Shown in pieces: positions 26,709 to 34,719 of a stretch of DNA of 64,000 nucleotides. The notes below the pieces were generated by a model. The model was given only the letters and a program-made list of their open reading frames with translations. It had not been told where the DNA came from and did no database searches. Made by a program: the position numbers and the translations under genes. Source of the DNA: Fluviicola sp. (GTDB taxonomy: Bacteria > Bacteroidota > Bacteroidia > Flavobacteriales_D > Crocinitomicaceae); NCBI GenBank assembly GCA_029866325.1, contig JARWZO010000023.1:94506-158505 (forward strand), written 5' to 3'. Position 1 is the stretch's first letter; every line of letters starts with the position of its first letter.

Positions 26709-27791
26709 ATGCAGTATATTAAACTCACTAAAAGTGACGCTTTCTCCAAGAAACTCTCACAACGCGTCGATGAATACCTTAAAACCAACAACCTAAAGAA
26801 ATACGGAAACTGGCGCATTCTATTGAAAGTTCCATTGATGTTCTCTGTTTATCTTTTGCCTTATTTCTTAATGATTTTTGGTGTCATCGATAATGCTTGG
26901 GCTATGCTCTTATTTACCGGAATTATGGGTATTGGAATGGCCGGAATCGGGCTTTCAATTATGCACGATGCCAATCACGGTTCATTTTCTCGATACAAAT
27001 GGGTAAACAGCGCTATGAGTTTTTCCATGGAAATTCTGGGTGGCAACAGCACCAACTGGCGTATTCAACACAATGTGTTGCACCATAGTTTTACCAATGT
27101 ACACGACATGGACGAAGACATCGCTCCGGTTGGCGTATTGCGTTTCTCTCCGAACGAACCACGTAAAAAAATGCACCGTTTTCAAGTGTTTTACGCTTGG
27201 TTTTTCTATGGTTTGATGACGCTTTCGTGGATGACGAACAAAGACTTCATGCAATTGGTTCGCTACCACAAAAACGGTTTGTTGAAATCACAAAACACCA
27301 GTCTTGGAAAATCGCTTTCTTATTTGATTGTTTCAAAAATAGCGTACTACGTTTACATTGCGTTGATTCCAATGTTGGTGATGGATATCGCTTGGTGGCA
27401 ATGGTTGATCGGATTCTTCACGATGCATTTCGTTTGTGGATCGATCTTAGCGTTCGTATTTCAGATTGCACACGTAATGCCTGAAACGGAATTCCTTACC
27501 AAAGAAACATACGATGACAAAAACGAAGAAATCAGCTGGGCAAAACACCAAATGATGACAACAGCCAATTTCTCTCGTTGGAATCCGGCATTTACATGGT
27601 ATGTCGGTGGTTTGAATTATCAAATTGAGCACCATTTGTTTCCGGATATCTCACACATTCATTATCCGAAAATCTCTAGAATTGTGCGTAAAACGGCCCA
27701 AGAATTTGGTGTAACCTATCATTATCACCGTACGTTCGGTGGTGCGATTATCCAGCATTTACGTTTGTTGCATCAATTGGGCAAAGCCTGA
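26709..27791 (+). CDS. Membrane fatty acid desaturase (linoleoyl-CoA/delta-6 type)
   Basis: Di-iron integral membrane enzyme that inserts a double bond in acyl chains. The 360-residue protein has three His boxes: HDANH (86-90), HNVLHH (121-126) and QIEHH in GGLNYQIEHHLFP. The Gln in the third box marks the front-end (delta-5/delta-6) desaturase group, but without the N-terminal cytochrome b5 domain. Two hydrophobic pairs flank the first and third boxes. It is probably used for membrane lipid adjustment; the exact regiospecificity is unknown. It is monocistronic, with a strong terminator directly downstream. Confidence 0.9.
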   Translation: MQYIKLTKSDAFSKKLSQRVDEYLKTNNLKKYGNWRILLKVPLMFSVYLLPYFLMIFGVIDNAWAMLLFTGIMGIGMAGIGLSIMHDANHGSFSRYKWVNSAMSFSMEILGGNSTNWRIQHNVLHHSFTNVHDMDEDIAPVGVLRFSPNEPRKKMHRFQVFYAWFFYGLMTLSWMTNKDFMQLVRYHKNGLLKSQNTSLGKSLSYLIVSKIAYYVYIALIPMLVMDIAWWQWLIGFFTMHFVCGSILAFVFQIAHVMPETEFLTKETYDDKNEEISWAKHQMMTTANFSRWNPAFTWYVGGLNYQIEHHLFPDISHIHYPKISRIVRKTAQEFGVTYHYHRTFGGAIIQHLRLLHQLGKA

Positions 27792-27823
27792 TTTGATTCA
27801 ATTTATTCGATAAATTTGTTGTA

Positions 27824-27851
27824 GGCTCGGGATGTATCCCGAGCCTTTTTT
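27824..27851 (+). terminator. Terminator of the desaturase gene
   Basis: GGCTCGGGATGTATCCCGAGCC forms a near-perfect stem (9-bp arms), followed by six T. Confidence 0.9.
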
Positions 27852-27872
27852 GTTTCCAACAACCCAATTATA

Positions 27873-27917
27873 AACAATGTAGTGGCGCGGGACGCATCCC
27901 GAGTTACAACATTGTTA
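27873..27917. repeat. REP-like palindrome between the desaturase and OmpA-family genes
   Basis: Outer arms AACAATGT/ACATTGTT and inner CGGGACGCATCCCG. A related-looking palindrome with GCGCG lies at 28661-28698 on the other side of the OmpA gene. Confidence 0.6.
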
Positions 27918-27930
27918 CCCCCAAAAAAAA

Positions 27931-28599
27931 TTACAGAATTCTTATTTCCGTTCGGCGATTTTGTTGTTTGCCAGCCGTCGTTGCATTATCAGCCGTAGGG
28001 CGCGATTCACCATAACCTTGTGCAGTCATTCTGTTTGTGGCAATTCCCTTTTTGATCAGGTATTGTTTTACGGCATCGGCACGTTGCTGCGATAAAATCA
28101 GATTAGCCGCGTCATCTCCATCGCTGTCGGTATGTCCGGCAATTTCAATTTTCATGGTCGGCTTTAGCAACAACAATTCGGCTATATTGTCGAGGATGGG
28201 AAAACTGACTGATTTCAACGTCGATTTTCCGGTGTCGAACTGCAGATTATCCAAGGTATAATTCTTCGCCGCCTCGTACATGATTTCCAATTCCATCATT
28301 TCATAGCGCTCCCCTTCCTTCAGCGCCGGAATCTCAAGCGTATTGTACTCCAATTCATCACCTATGCTCATGATACGAATATCGTAAACATCTCCCGGCG
28401 GCAATTCGATGTGAAATTTGCCCGCTGAGTTGGTCACGCCCGAAAAGGATGTTTTGGAAGTTTGTCCCACAAAATAAATCTTATCTCCTACATATGGCTT
28501 TCCGCTTTCGCTGAGCACTTTTACATCCAACGGAGCTGTTGACTGTGAGAACACCATCAAGCTGAGGCTGCATGCAATAAGGGTTAAAATCGTTTTCAT
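27931..28599 (-). CDS. OmpA-family outer membrane protein
   Basis: The start at 28599 (MKTILTLIACSLSLMVFSQS) gives a clean signal peptide; 17 upstream open codons are rejected. The 222-residue product has an N-terminal carboxypeptidase-regulatory-like domain (about 25-95, TAPLDVKVLSESGKPYVG). The C-terminal OmpA peptidoglycan-binding domain (about 115-222) shows LQFDTGKSTLKSVS, IEIAGHTDSDGDDAANLILSQ and TAQGYGESRP. It anchors the envelope to peptidoglycan, with no beta-barrel visible. The two flanking palindromes do not give a clear terminator with a T-run. Confidence 0.85.
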   Translation of the reverse strand: MKTILTLIACSLSLMVFSQSTAPLDVKVLSESGKPYVGDKIYFVGQTSKTSFSGVTNSAGKFHIELPPGDVYDIRIMSIGDELEYNTLEIPALKEGERYEMMELEIMYEAAKNYTLDNLQFDTGKSTLKSVSFPILDNIAELLLLKPTMKIEIAGHTDSDGDDAANLILSQQRADAVKQYLIKKGIATNRMTAQGYGESRPTADNATTAGKQQNRRTEIRIL

Positions 28600-28660
28600 A
28601 ATTACTGAGTTGTTTCCAGAGACAATGTAGGGATGGTGGAAAAGTAACAAGGTAATGAGA

Positions 28661-28698
28661 AATTAGTAGCCGCGCGATTTATCACGCGGTTACTAATT
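28661..28698. repeat. REP-like palindrome upstream of the OmpA-family gene
   Basis: AATTAGTAGCCGCGCG and CGCGGTTACTAATT arms around ATTTATCA. No T-run follows. Confidence 0.6.
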
Positions 28699-28751
28699 CC
28701 TTTTAGCATCAGTTCTTTAACAAAAGTGAGCTGTTCTTTGCTCCTCTTTCC

Positions 28752-28759
28752 TATCTTTG
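28752..28759 (+). promoter_or_regulatory. -7 box upstream of deoC
   Basis: TATCTTTG, 25 bases before the deoC ATG at 28785. Confidence 0.55.
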
Positions 28760-28784
28760 AATCACAGACCATTGTGTCAAGGAT

Positions 28785-29705
28785 ATGACGACAAACAAAA
28801 CACACAAAAACGTTCCCGACTTTCGCTTATCGCCAACGGTTGATAAAGTAGGTGTGGAAGAACGCGTAGCCCGTTTTCAGACCAGAAGCATTAAGAACGA
28901 AGCAAAAATGCAAGGGCTGAAAATGGTGCTCAACATGATCGATCTCACTACGCTCGAAGGTAAAGACACTCCCGGAAAAGTGCGTCAATTGTGCTACAAA
29001 GGGCAACATTTGCATGACCTTCATCCCGGATTGCCAACGGTAGCAGCCATTTGCGTGTATCCTTCGATGGTTGCCGAGGCCAAAAAAGCGGTCGGAGATT
29101 CGGGTGTGAAAATTGCTTCTGTTTCTACAGCTTTCCCCAGCGGACAAGCCCCGATGTCGATTAAAATCACCGATACTTTATATGCGGTAGAGCACGGAGC
29201 CGACGAGATCGATATGGTAATTTCGCGCGGTAAATTTCTGGCAGGTGATTACAATTTTGTCTTCGATGAAATTGCGGCGATTAAAGAAGCTTGTGGTAAA
29301 GCGCGGTTGAAAGTCATTCTGGAAACCGGTGAACTGGCTTCGCTGGATCAGGTGCGTCGTGCGAGTGATATCGCTATGTACGCGGGTGCCGATTTTATCA
29401 AAACATCTACCGGAAAAATTCAACCGGCTGCAACCATGCAAGTAACGTATACCATGCTTTGTGCCATCAAGGATTTTTACCGAACAACAGGAGTTAAAGT
29501 AGGGATGAAACCTGCGGGCGGAATTTCCAACTCAAAATTGGCGCTTCACAACCTTGTGATGGTAAAAGAAACATTGGGCAACGATTGGCTCAATAACAAT
29601 TGGTTTCGCTTCGGGGCAAGCTCATTGGCCAACGATGTGTTGATGCAGATCATGAAACAAGAAACAGGACATTACCAATCGGCGGATTATTTCTCGATTG
29701 ATTAA
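28785..29705 (+). CDS. deoC: Deoxyribose-phosphate aldolase
   Basis: Class I aldolase splitting deoxyribose-5-phosphate into acetaldehyde and glyceraldehyde-3-phosphate. The 306-residue protein is longer than the E. coli enzyme (about 260) because of an N-terminal extension of roughly 45 residues before MVLNMIDLTTL. The Schiff-base Lys lies in ADFIKTSTGKIQPAA, and VKVGMKPAGGISN carries a second conserved Lys. The downstream aldehyde dehydrogenase would oxidise the acetaldehyde. The stop codon TAA is shared with the target-site duplication of the small element at 29703-29870. Confidence 0.92.
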   Translation: MTTNKTHKNVPDFRLSPTVDKVGVEERVARFQTRSIKNEAKMQGLKMVLNMIDLTTLEGKDTPGKVRQLCYKGQHLHDLHPGLPTVAAICVYPSMVAEAKKAVGDSGVKIASVSTAFPSGQAPMSIKITDTLYAVEHGADEIDMVISRGKFLAGDYNFVFDEIAAIKEACGKARLKVILETGELASLDQVRRASDIAMYAGADFIKTSTGKIQPAATMQVTYTMLCAIKDFYRTTGVKVGMKPAGGISNSKLALHNLVMVKETLGNDWLNNNWFRFGASSLANDVLMQIMKQETGHYQSADYFSID

Positions 29706-29870
29706 GAGCCTGTTTAAAATTCTTCTTTGAGAAAGATTGTTGCGTATTTTCGAGCGAAAAGAGGCACATTTTACAGACATAATGGAGTGATTACGGCGAA
29801 AAAATGTAACGAATTTGCAGCCGAAAAGACGCAGAATCGGATTAAAATGGGAAATTTAAACAGGCTCTAA
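29703..29870. mobile_element. MITE-like element abutting the deoC stop
   Basis: Terminal inverted repeats GAGCCTGTTTAAA and TTTAAACAGGCTC are flanked by TAA on both sides, consistent with a 3-base target duplication. The internal part is also an imperfect fold-back (matching GATT.T.GCGT.TTTTCG stretches on opposite arms). About 162 bp lie between the TAA repeats. No transposase frame is present, so it is non-autonomous. It lies within the deoC-ALDH spacer. Confidence 0.7.
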
Positions 29871-29903
29871 GGGAAGAATCAGCTTCCGATAAACGAAACG
29901 AAC

Positions 29904-31388
29904 ATGGCAAAAAACAAGCATAAAGAAACTCCGGCATTCGATTTTTCAGGCGGTTGGGATTATTCTCCAAGTCCGGAAAGCACTTCGCATGTGCAGCTGA
30001 AAAAGCGCTACGATTTGTACATCGACGGAAAATTTGTAGCACCAACTTCGGGCAAGTATTTTGAAACCACAAATCCTGCCACCGAAAAGGTCATTGCAGA
30101 AGTGGCCTACGGATCGGAAGCAGACGTTGACAAAGCCGTAAAAGCGGCACGCAAAGCTTACGAAACCGTTTGGTCGAAACTCTCAGCGAAGGAACGCGGG
30201 AAATACATCTACCGCATAGCGCGTATGATGCAGGAAAAAGCGCGCGAGTTGGCTGTAGTAGAAACACTTGACGCCGGTAAAACCATTCGCGAATCGCGCG
30301 ATGTGGATGTGCCGTTGGCGTGCAACCATTTCTTCTATTATGCCGGTTGGGCCGATAAACTGGACTATGCTTTTCCGAACCGTAAAATGACTTCGTTGGG
30401 TGTTGCCGGACAAATCATTCCTTGGAACTTTCCGCTGTTGATGGCCGCCTGGAAAATAGCTCCTGCTTTAGCTGCCGGAAATACGGTAGTGCTCAAACCA
30501 GCCGAAACAACGCCACTTACGGCAATGCTTTTAGCAGAAATCATTCACGAATCGGGACTTCCGGCAGGAGTGGTAAATATTGTGACCGGTTACGGTGATA
30601 CGGGCGCTGCTATTGTCAATCATCCGGATGTGAACAAGATTGCCTTTACGGGTTCTACCAACGTTGGAAAACTGATTCAGAAAGCAGTAGCCGGAACGGG
30701 GAAAAAACTCACATTAGAATTGGGCGGAAAATCGGCTAATATCATTTTCGACGATGCTCCTATTGATCAAGCAGTAGAAGGAATTGTGAACGGTATTTTC
30801 TTCAATCAAGGTCACGTTTGCTGCGCCGGATCGCGTTTGTTTGTGCAAGAATCGGTGGCAGATCAGGTGATTCAAAAACTAAAAGACCGTTTGGAAACCT
30901 TGTATGTAGGTGATCCGTTGGATAAAAACACAGATATAGGAGCGATTAATTCCAAAAATCAATTGACAACCATTCGCAAGTACATCGAAATCGGGAAACA
31001 AGAAGGTGCTACCATTTTTGAAAGCAGTTGTGCATTGCCGAAAAAAGGCTATTTCTGCAAACCGACCTTGTTTATTGATGTGGCACAATCGAGTCGTATT
31101 GCGCAGGAAGAGATTTTCGGACCGGTACTTACGATTCAGACTTTCCGCACAATAGACGAAGTGATTCAAAAAGCGAATAATACGCCTTACGGTCTTGCAG
31201 CCGGTGTTTGGACAGATAAAGGTTCACGCATTTTTAACCTCACAACAAAGCTCAGAGCCGGAGTTGTATGGGCGAATACATATAACAAGTTCGATCCTAC
31301 TTCGCCTTTCGGCGGTTATAAAGAAAGTGGTTTTGGTCGTGAAGGTGGGCTTCATGGGTTGGGGGCTTATTTGAAGGTGGACAACTAA
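29904..31388 (+). CDS. NAD(P)-dependent aldehyde dehydrogenase
   Basis: A 494-residue catalytically complete aldehyde dehydrogenase. It has the cofactor loop GVAGQIIPWNFPLLMAAWK, FTGSTNVGKLI, the catalytic Glu in LELGGKSAN and the nucleophile Cys in GHVCCAGSR. A poorly conserved 25-residue N-terminal extension precedes LYIDGKF. Given its position 200 bases downstream of deoC, the likely role is oxidation of acetaldehyde from deoxyribose-phosphate cleavage; that is inference from context. It is followed by a mobile-looking cassette and then the truncated paralog at 31919. Confidence 0.92.
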   Translation: MAKNKHKETPAFDFSGGWDYSPSPESTSHVQLKKRYDLYIDGKFVAPTSGKYFETTNPATEKVIAEVAYGSEADVDKAVKAARKAYETVWSKLSAKERGKYIYRIARMMQEKARELAVVETLDAGKTIRESRDVDVPLACNHFFYYAGWADKLDYAFPNRKMTSLGVAGQIIPWNFPLLMAAWKIAPALAAGNTVVLKPAETTPLTAMLLAEIIHESGLPAGVVNIVTGYGDTGAAIVNHPDVNKIAFTGSTNVGKLIQKAVAGTGKKLTLELGGKSANIIFDDAPIDQAVEGIVNGIFFNQGHVCCAGSRLFVQESVADQVIQKLKDRLETLYVGDPLDKNTDIGAINSKNQLTTIRKYIEIGKQEGATIFESSCALPKKGYFCKPTLFIDVAQSSRIAQEEIFGPVLTIQTFRTIDEVIQKANNTPYGLAAGVWTDKGSRIFNLTTKLRAGVVWANTYNKFDPTSPFGGYKESGFGREGGLHGLGAYLKVDN

Positions 31389-31397
31389 AATTAATTG

Positions 31398-31900
31398 AAA
31401 ATTGAAAATGTAAAATTGAAAAGGGGATACAGGAAATTATTTCAAGTGATTGGTTCTAAATGATGTTTTTGATTAACTTAAATAAGAAAGCTAAGAAAAT
31501 CATGAAACCAAAAGACATCAAAGAACGCTCATTTGAATTCGCTTTAGAGACCCTGAAATTGTGTAAAATAATTGCTGACAATGAACGAGAATATGTTATT
31601 ACAAAGCAACTTTCGCGCTCTTCTACCTCGGTTGGAGCGAACATTCGTGAAGCAAGAAATGCTGTTAGCAAAAAGGATTTTATAAACAAGCTGGCTATCG
31701 CTCAAAAAGAGTGTGATGAAAGTTTGTATTGGTTAGAGTTATTAACTGAATTTATTGAACAGGATTACGTAGAACTTGTAAAATTAAAGAAGGAGGCTTA
31801 TGAACTCTTGCTTATTTTAAGTGCAATCATTCTTAAAACAAAGCAAAATGCCAATTGGACGAAGCGATAATCCCCTTTTCAATTTTACATTTTCCATTTT
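31398..31900. mobile_element. Cassette-like insert with 30-bp terminal inverted repeats and a four-helix bundle gene
   Basis: Left arm 31398-31427 and right arm 31871-31900 are inverted repeats identical at 29 of 30 positions (right arm begins TCCCCTTTTCAATTTTACAT). The 503-bp unit holds a single gene of the S23-like four-helix bundle family and is inserted between the two aldehyde dehydrogenase genes. No transposase or clear target duplication was found. Such genes also occur inside 23S rRNA insertions and near diversity-generating retroelements, so a mobile history is plausible but not proven. Confidence 0.65.
31502..31870 (+). CDS. Four-helix bundle (S23-like) protein
   Basis: The start at 31502 (MKPKDIKERSFEFALETLKL) matches family N-termini; 14 open codons upstream are discarded. 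The 122-residue protein is predicted all-helical: SRSSTSVGANIREARNAVSKKDFINKL and QKECDESLYWLELL are the characteristic conserved stretches of the S23/Avd-like four-helix bundle family. The role is unknown in this context; relatives bind nucleic acids in retroelements. It sits inside the 30-bp inverted repeats of 31398-31900, and its AT-rich composition differs from its neighbours. Confidence 0.85.
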   Translation: MKPKDIKERSFEFALETLKLCKIIADNEREYVITKQLSRSSTSVGANIREARNAVSKKDFINKLAIAQKECDESLYWLELLTEFIEQDYVELVKLKKEAYELLLILSAIILKTKQNANWTKR

Positions 31901-31918
31901 AAATTCAAGATTAGAATT

Positions 31919-32800
31919 ATGGAACGTTTGGAAATTTTAAAAACATACAAAATCTACATCGGGGGGCAATTTCCCAGAACCGAATCGGGGAGATATTATA
32001 CACCGTTTGATAAAAAGGGACAGCCCTTGGCCAATGTGTGTTTATCATCGAGGAAAGACTTGCGAAATGCCGTGGTTGCTGCACGTAAAGCATTTGGTAG
32101 CTGGTCGGAACGTTCGGCGTTTAACCGCAGTCAGATCTGTTACCGCATTGCGGAAATGCTGGAAGGTCGACGTGATCAGTTTATTGCTGAATTGGTGAAG
32201 CAAGGTTCTACAACAACTAAAGCTGCGCAGGAGGTAAATCTGGCCATTGACCGCATTGTGTATTATGCAGGTTGGTGCGATAAGTTTACGCAGGTTTTCA
32301 GCGCGGTAAATCCGGTGGCGTCTTCGCATTTTAACTTTTCGACATACGAACCAACGGGTGTGGTAGGAATTCTTGCGCCGCAAGATTCGTCTCTGATTGG
32401 CTTGGTTTCGGTAATTATGCCTGTCATTGCGGGCGGAAACACCTGTGTGGTGCTGGCTTCGGAACAATTGCCGTTGTGTGCCGTTACGTTTGCCGAAGTA
32501 TTGAATTCATCAGACTTACCGGGTGGAGTGGTAAATATTCTCACCGGAAAAGAAACGGAATTGGTGGATCAATTCGGTTCGCACATGGATATCAACGCTG
32601 TGATTTACGCCGGTGGAAATACAGATCATGCAACCGCATTGGAGGCTGGAGCCGTGGTGAATGTGAAACGCATTGTGGTTTACACCCATAATTTTGCGGA
32701 TGCAACACAGGAAAATCCGTATTTCATTACCGATGTACAAGAGTTGAAAACGACCTGGCATCCGATTGAACATGTAGGTGGTGCCACTTCAAGTTATTAA
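31919..32800 (+). CDS. Truncated, catalytically inactive aldehyde dehydrogenase paralog
   Basis: A 293-residue protein aligning with the N-terminal and cofactor half of aldehyde dehydrogenases (IYIGGQFPRTESGRYY, AARKAFGSW, TGVVGILAPQDSSLIGLVSVIMPVIAGGNT and LPGGVVNILTG). It ends shortly after the position of the FTGS loop, here IYAGGNTDHA. The catalytic Glu and Cys domain are absent. It runs from a clean ATG to a clean stop with no frameshift visible, so this looks like a stable pseudoenzyme rather than a fresh pseudogene. It may regulate or form a heteromer with the ALDH at 29904. It is separated from that gene by the four-helix cassette. Confidence 0.8.
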   Translation: MERLEILKTYKIYIGGQFPRTESGRYYTPFDKKGQPLANVCLSSRKDLRNAVVAARKAFGSWSERSAFNRSQICYRIAEMLEGRRDQFIAELVKQGSTTTKAAQEVNLAIDRIVYYAGWCDKFTQVFSAVNPVASSHFNFSTYEPTGVVGILAPQDSSLIGLVSVIMPVIAGGNTCVVLASEQLPLCAVTFAEVLNSSDLPGGVVNILTGKETELVDQFGSHMDINAVIYAGGNTDHATALEAGAVVNVKRIVVYTHNFADATQENPYFITDVQELKTTWHPIEHVGGATSSY

Positions 32801-32927
32801 GTTTGAAACGCTAAAAGCATATTTCTACTATCTAAAAATAAACGAAAGTGAATGAAGTCTACTCAGAATGACTTTATTCTATTTTGGCTCAACAGCAGCT
32901 AAGCATCCCTCCTGTACTTTTAGGGCT

Positions 32928-33260
32928 ATGAAAGAGGAGATCGCAATCCGTATTCGAATGGCTCGCTTGACCAAGAGTTTGAGTCAAGAAAATGTAGCAA
33001 CTGAATTGGGCTTGACCAATGCTGCTTATTCTAACATTGAACGAGGTGTTACCGACATCACCGTTTCTCGTTTGTTTCAAATTGCAAACATCTTAGACAA
33101 AGATCCGATTGAATTGCTCGGCTTGGAAACACTGGCAAATATCGGCGAGGATGATTTGGTGTACAAAAACGCGATGGGTGAACAAATCATTTTGCTTTCG
33201 CAACAAATTGCCGAGTTACAAGCACGTATCAAGCAGTTAGAGGAAGTGAAAGGGAAATAG
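32928..33260 (+). CDS. XRE-family helix-turn-helix regulator
   Basis: The start at 32928 (MKEEIAIRIRMARLTKSLSQENVATELGL) is chosen over an upstream open frame without homology. The 110-residue protein has an HTH_3 domain in 5-60 (SQENVATELGLTNAAYSNIERG) and a C-terminal coiled coil (QIILLSQQIAELQARIKQLEEV) likely for dimerisation. It lies between the ALDH cluster and the opposite-strand sterol-desaturase block. The target is unknown; autoregulation is typical. Confidence 0.85.
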   Translation: MKEEIAIRIRMARLTKSLSQENVATELGLTNAAYSNIERGVTDITVSRLFQIANILDKDPIELLGLETLANIGEDDLVYKNAMGEQIILLSQQIAELQARIKQLEEVKGK

Positions 33261-33273
33261 TCTCGTTCGCACT

Positions 33274-34146
33274 CTATTCTTCACCCTTATTTTCTTTGAA
33301 TTTTGTTAAAGAACCATCTTCCACTTGGAAAGAGGATGTTTTCTGATTGTCTACTTGTCTCACCAATTTTTCCCCCACCTTTTTCGGAACAATCGGGTAG
33401 ATTAATTGCCCGAGGTAGTTGGTTGGAAATGTTTCCTTGATACCAAAATGTTCGGGTTCATGGTCTGGGCACGTGTAGGTTCCGAAGAGCAGATCCATCA
33501 ACGGCGAAATATTGGCGTAATTTCCACGGTCGCGCTCTAAATCATGGTGCCAGTGATGCAACTCGGGTGCACCGATAAACCAACGCAACGGACCAATGGG
33601 GAATCGCACGTTGGAATGAATGTAAATGGCCCAAATACCCCGAAAGGCAATCAACCCGGCAATGGTTTCAAGCGGAAAACCCAATAAAAATGCGGGAAGA
33701 TTGATGATGCCAACAGTGTAGACCGTATCCAAGGGATGTTCTCTGTGAGCGGCCAACCAATCCATGTGTTGGGTGGTATGATGTACTTTGTGGAAGCGCC
33801 ACAAAAAATCAACTTTGTGCTGAAGGCGATGTCCCCAATAGATCAAAAAATCGGATAAAATAATCACTTCCACTGCTTGAAGCCAAAAAGGTTGACTAGC
33901 AACTGTGTGTCGAAACGAGGCCGGAATCCATGATATCAACCAATAATCAAATGCTTGCATGACCCATAAAATCAGGAATCCCCACAAGAGGTATTGTCCC
34001 AAAAAATGACTGAGATCCAATCCCCAATACTGACGAAGCAAGCGTTGTTTTTTGGCAGGAAAAATCCATTCCATCGGGCGAAAAACCGCGATGAGAAAAA
34101 GTATACTTAATGCTGTGACTCCTATTTCCTGTAGTAGTTTCTCCAC
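33274..34146 (-). CDS. Sterol desaturase/fatty acid hydroxylase family membrane protein
   Basis: A 290-residue integral membrane di-iron enzyme family member. His clusters HRLQH, HKVHHTTQH and HHWHH lie at the expected spacing, within four or more hydrophobic segments (VTALSILFLIAVF, YLLWGFLILWVM, AVEVIILSDFLIYW). The family hydroxylates or desaturates lipids, and the specific substrate cannot be assigned. The C-terminal 50 residues (KKVGEKLVRQVDNQKTSSFQ) are outside the core. It is convergent with the XRE gene and 5 bases downstream of the IMSSTKS-motif gene, so it belongs to that minus-strand block. Confidence 0.87.
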   Translation of the reverse strand: MEKLLQEIGVTALSILFLIAVFRPMEWIFPAKKQRLLRQYWGLDLSHFLGQYLLWGFLILWVMQAFDYWLISWIPASFRHTVASQPFWLQAVEVIILSDFLIYWGHRLQHKVDFLWRFHKVHHTTQHMDWLAAHREHPLDTVYTVGIINLPAFLLGFPLETIAGLIAFRGIWAIYIHSNVRFPIGPLRWFIGAPELHHWHHDLERDRGNYANISPLMDLLFGTYTCPDHEPEHFGIKETFPTNYLGQLIYPIVPKKVGEKLVRQVDNQKTSSFQVEDGSLTKFKENKGEE

Positions 34147-34151
34147 AAGGC

Positions 34152-34673
34152 CTATTTTTTCCGAAACGGGTTGGTGTCTAAAGCTGTAGGCTCAAACCTG
34201 ACAGGAGCCGATTTGGTGCTCGGCATTATTACTGTTCGATTCGATTTCAGTAAAGAAGGATCAAATTTTACTTGCGTTGATTTTGTGCTCGACATAATGG
34301 TTTTTCGCTTCGCCGGTTCAAGCTTGAAATCACTAGTAGGCGAATACGGAGTTAAAGCAGGCGACACCTGCATTGATTTGCTGCTACTCATGATCACCCG
34401 GCGCTTTTCTGCCTCTGTTGTAATGAATTGCTCTTTCGCGTAGTTCAGCAGTTTTTCATTCGTTTTTGAAGGTTTCGCCGTATCGCTAAGAGCTTCACTT
34501 TTTGCTTTAGTATCCTGATTCGGCTCTTTCTCGTTAGCTTTTCGATCAGATGCTGGTTGAATGGATTGTGGAGTTGACACAGTTTCACCTGCCCCTCTGC
34601 TATTCTGCCACACAAAAAAGCCGATCAGCCCAAGGAAGCAAATAGGAATGAGGATTTTAAGAATAGGTTTCAT
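34152..34673 (-). CDS. Uncharacterised membrane-anchored protein with three IMSSTKS motifs
   Basis: A 173-residue protein. Residues 7-22 are a membrane anchor or uncleaved signal, and 25-75 is a low-complexity Lys/Glu/Ser/Pro linker. A 13-residue motif is then repeated three times: RRVIMSSSKSMQV (91-103), RKTIMSSTKSTQV (123-135) and RTVIMPSTKSAPV (146-158), with the consensus R.[VT]IM.S[ST]KS..V. I do not recognise the family. The motif may be a binding or modification site displayed on an extended tail. The gene is followed 5 bases later by the sterol-desaturase-like gene. Confidence 0.6.
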   Translation of the reverse strand: MKPILKILIPICFLGLIGFFVWQNSRGAGETVSTPQSIQPASDRKANEKEPNQDTKAKSEALSDTAKPSKTNEKLLNYAKEQFITTEAEKRRVIMSSSKSMQVSPALTPYSPTSDFKLEPAKRKTIMSSTKSTQVKFDPSLLKSNRTVIMPSTKSAPVRFEPTALDTNPFRKK

Positions 34674-34719
34674 AGCTGTATCATTTGGTCATTGTACATC
34701 GAATAGCGGAGTTCGTTCA

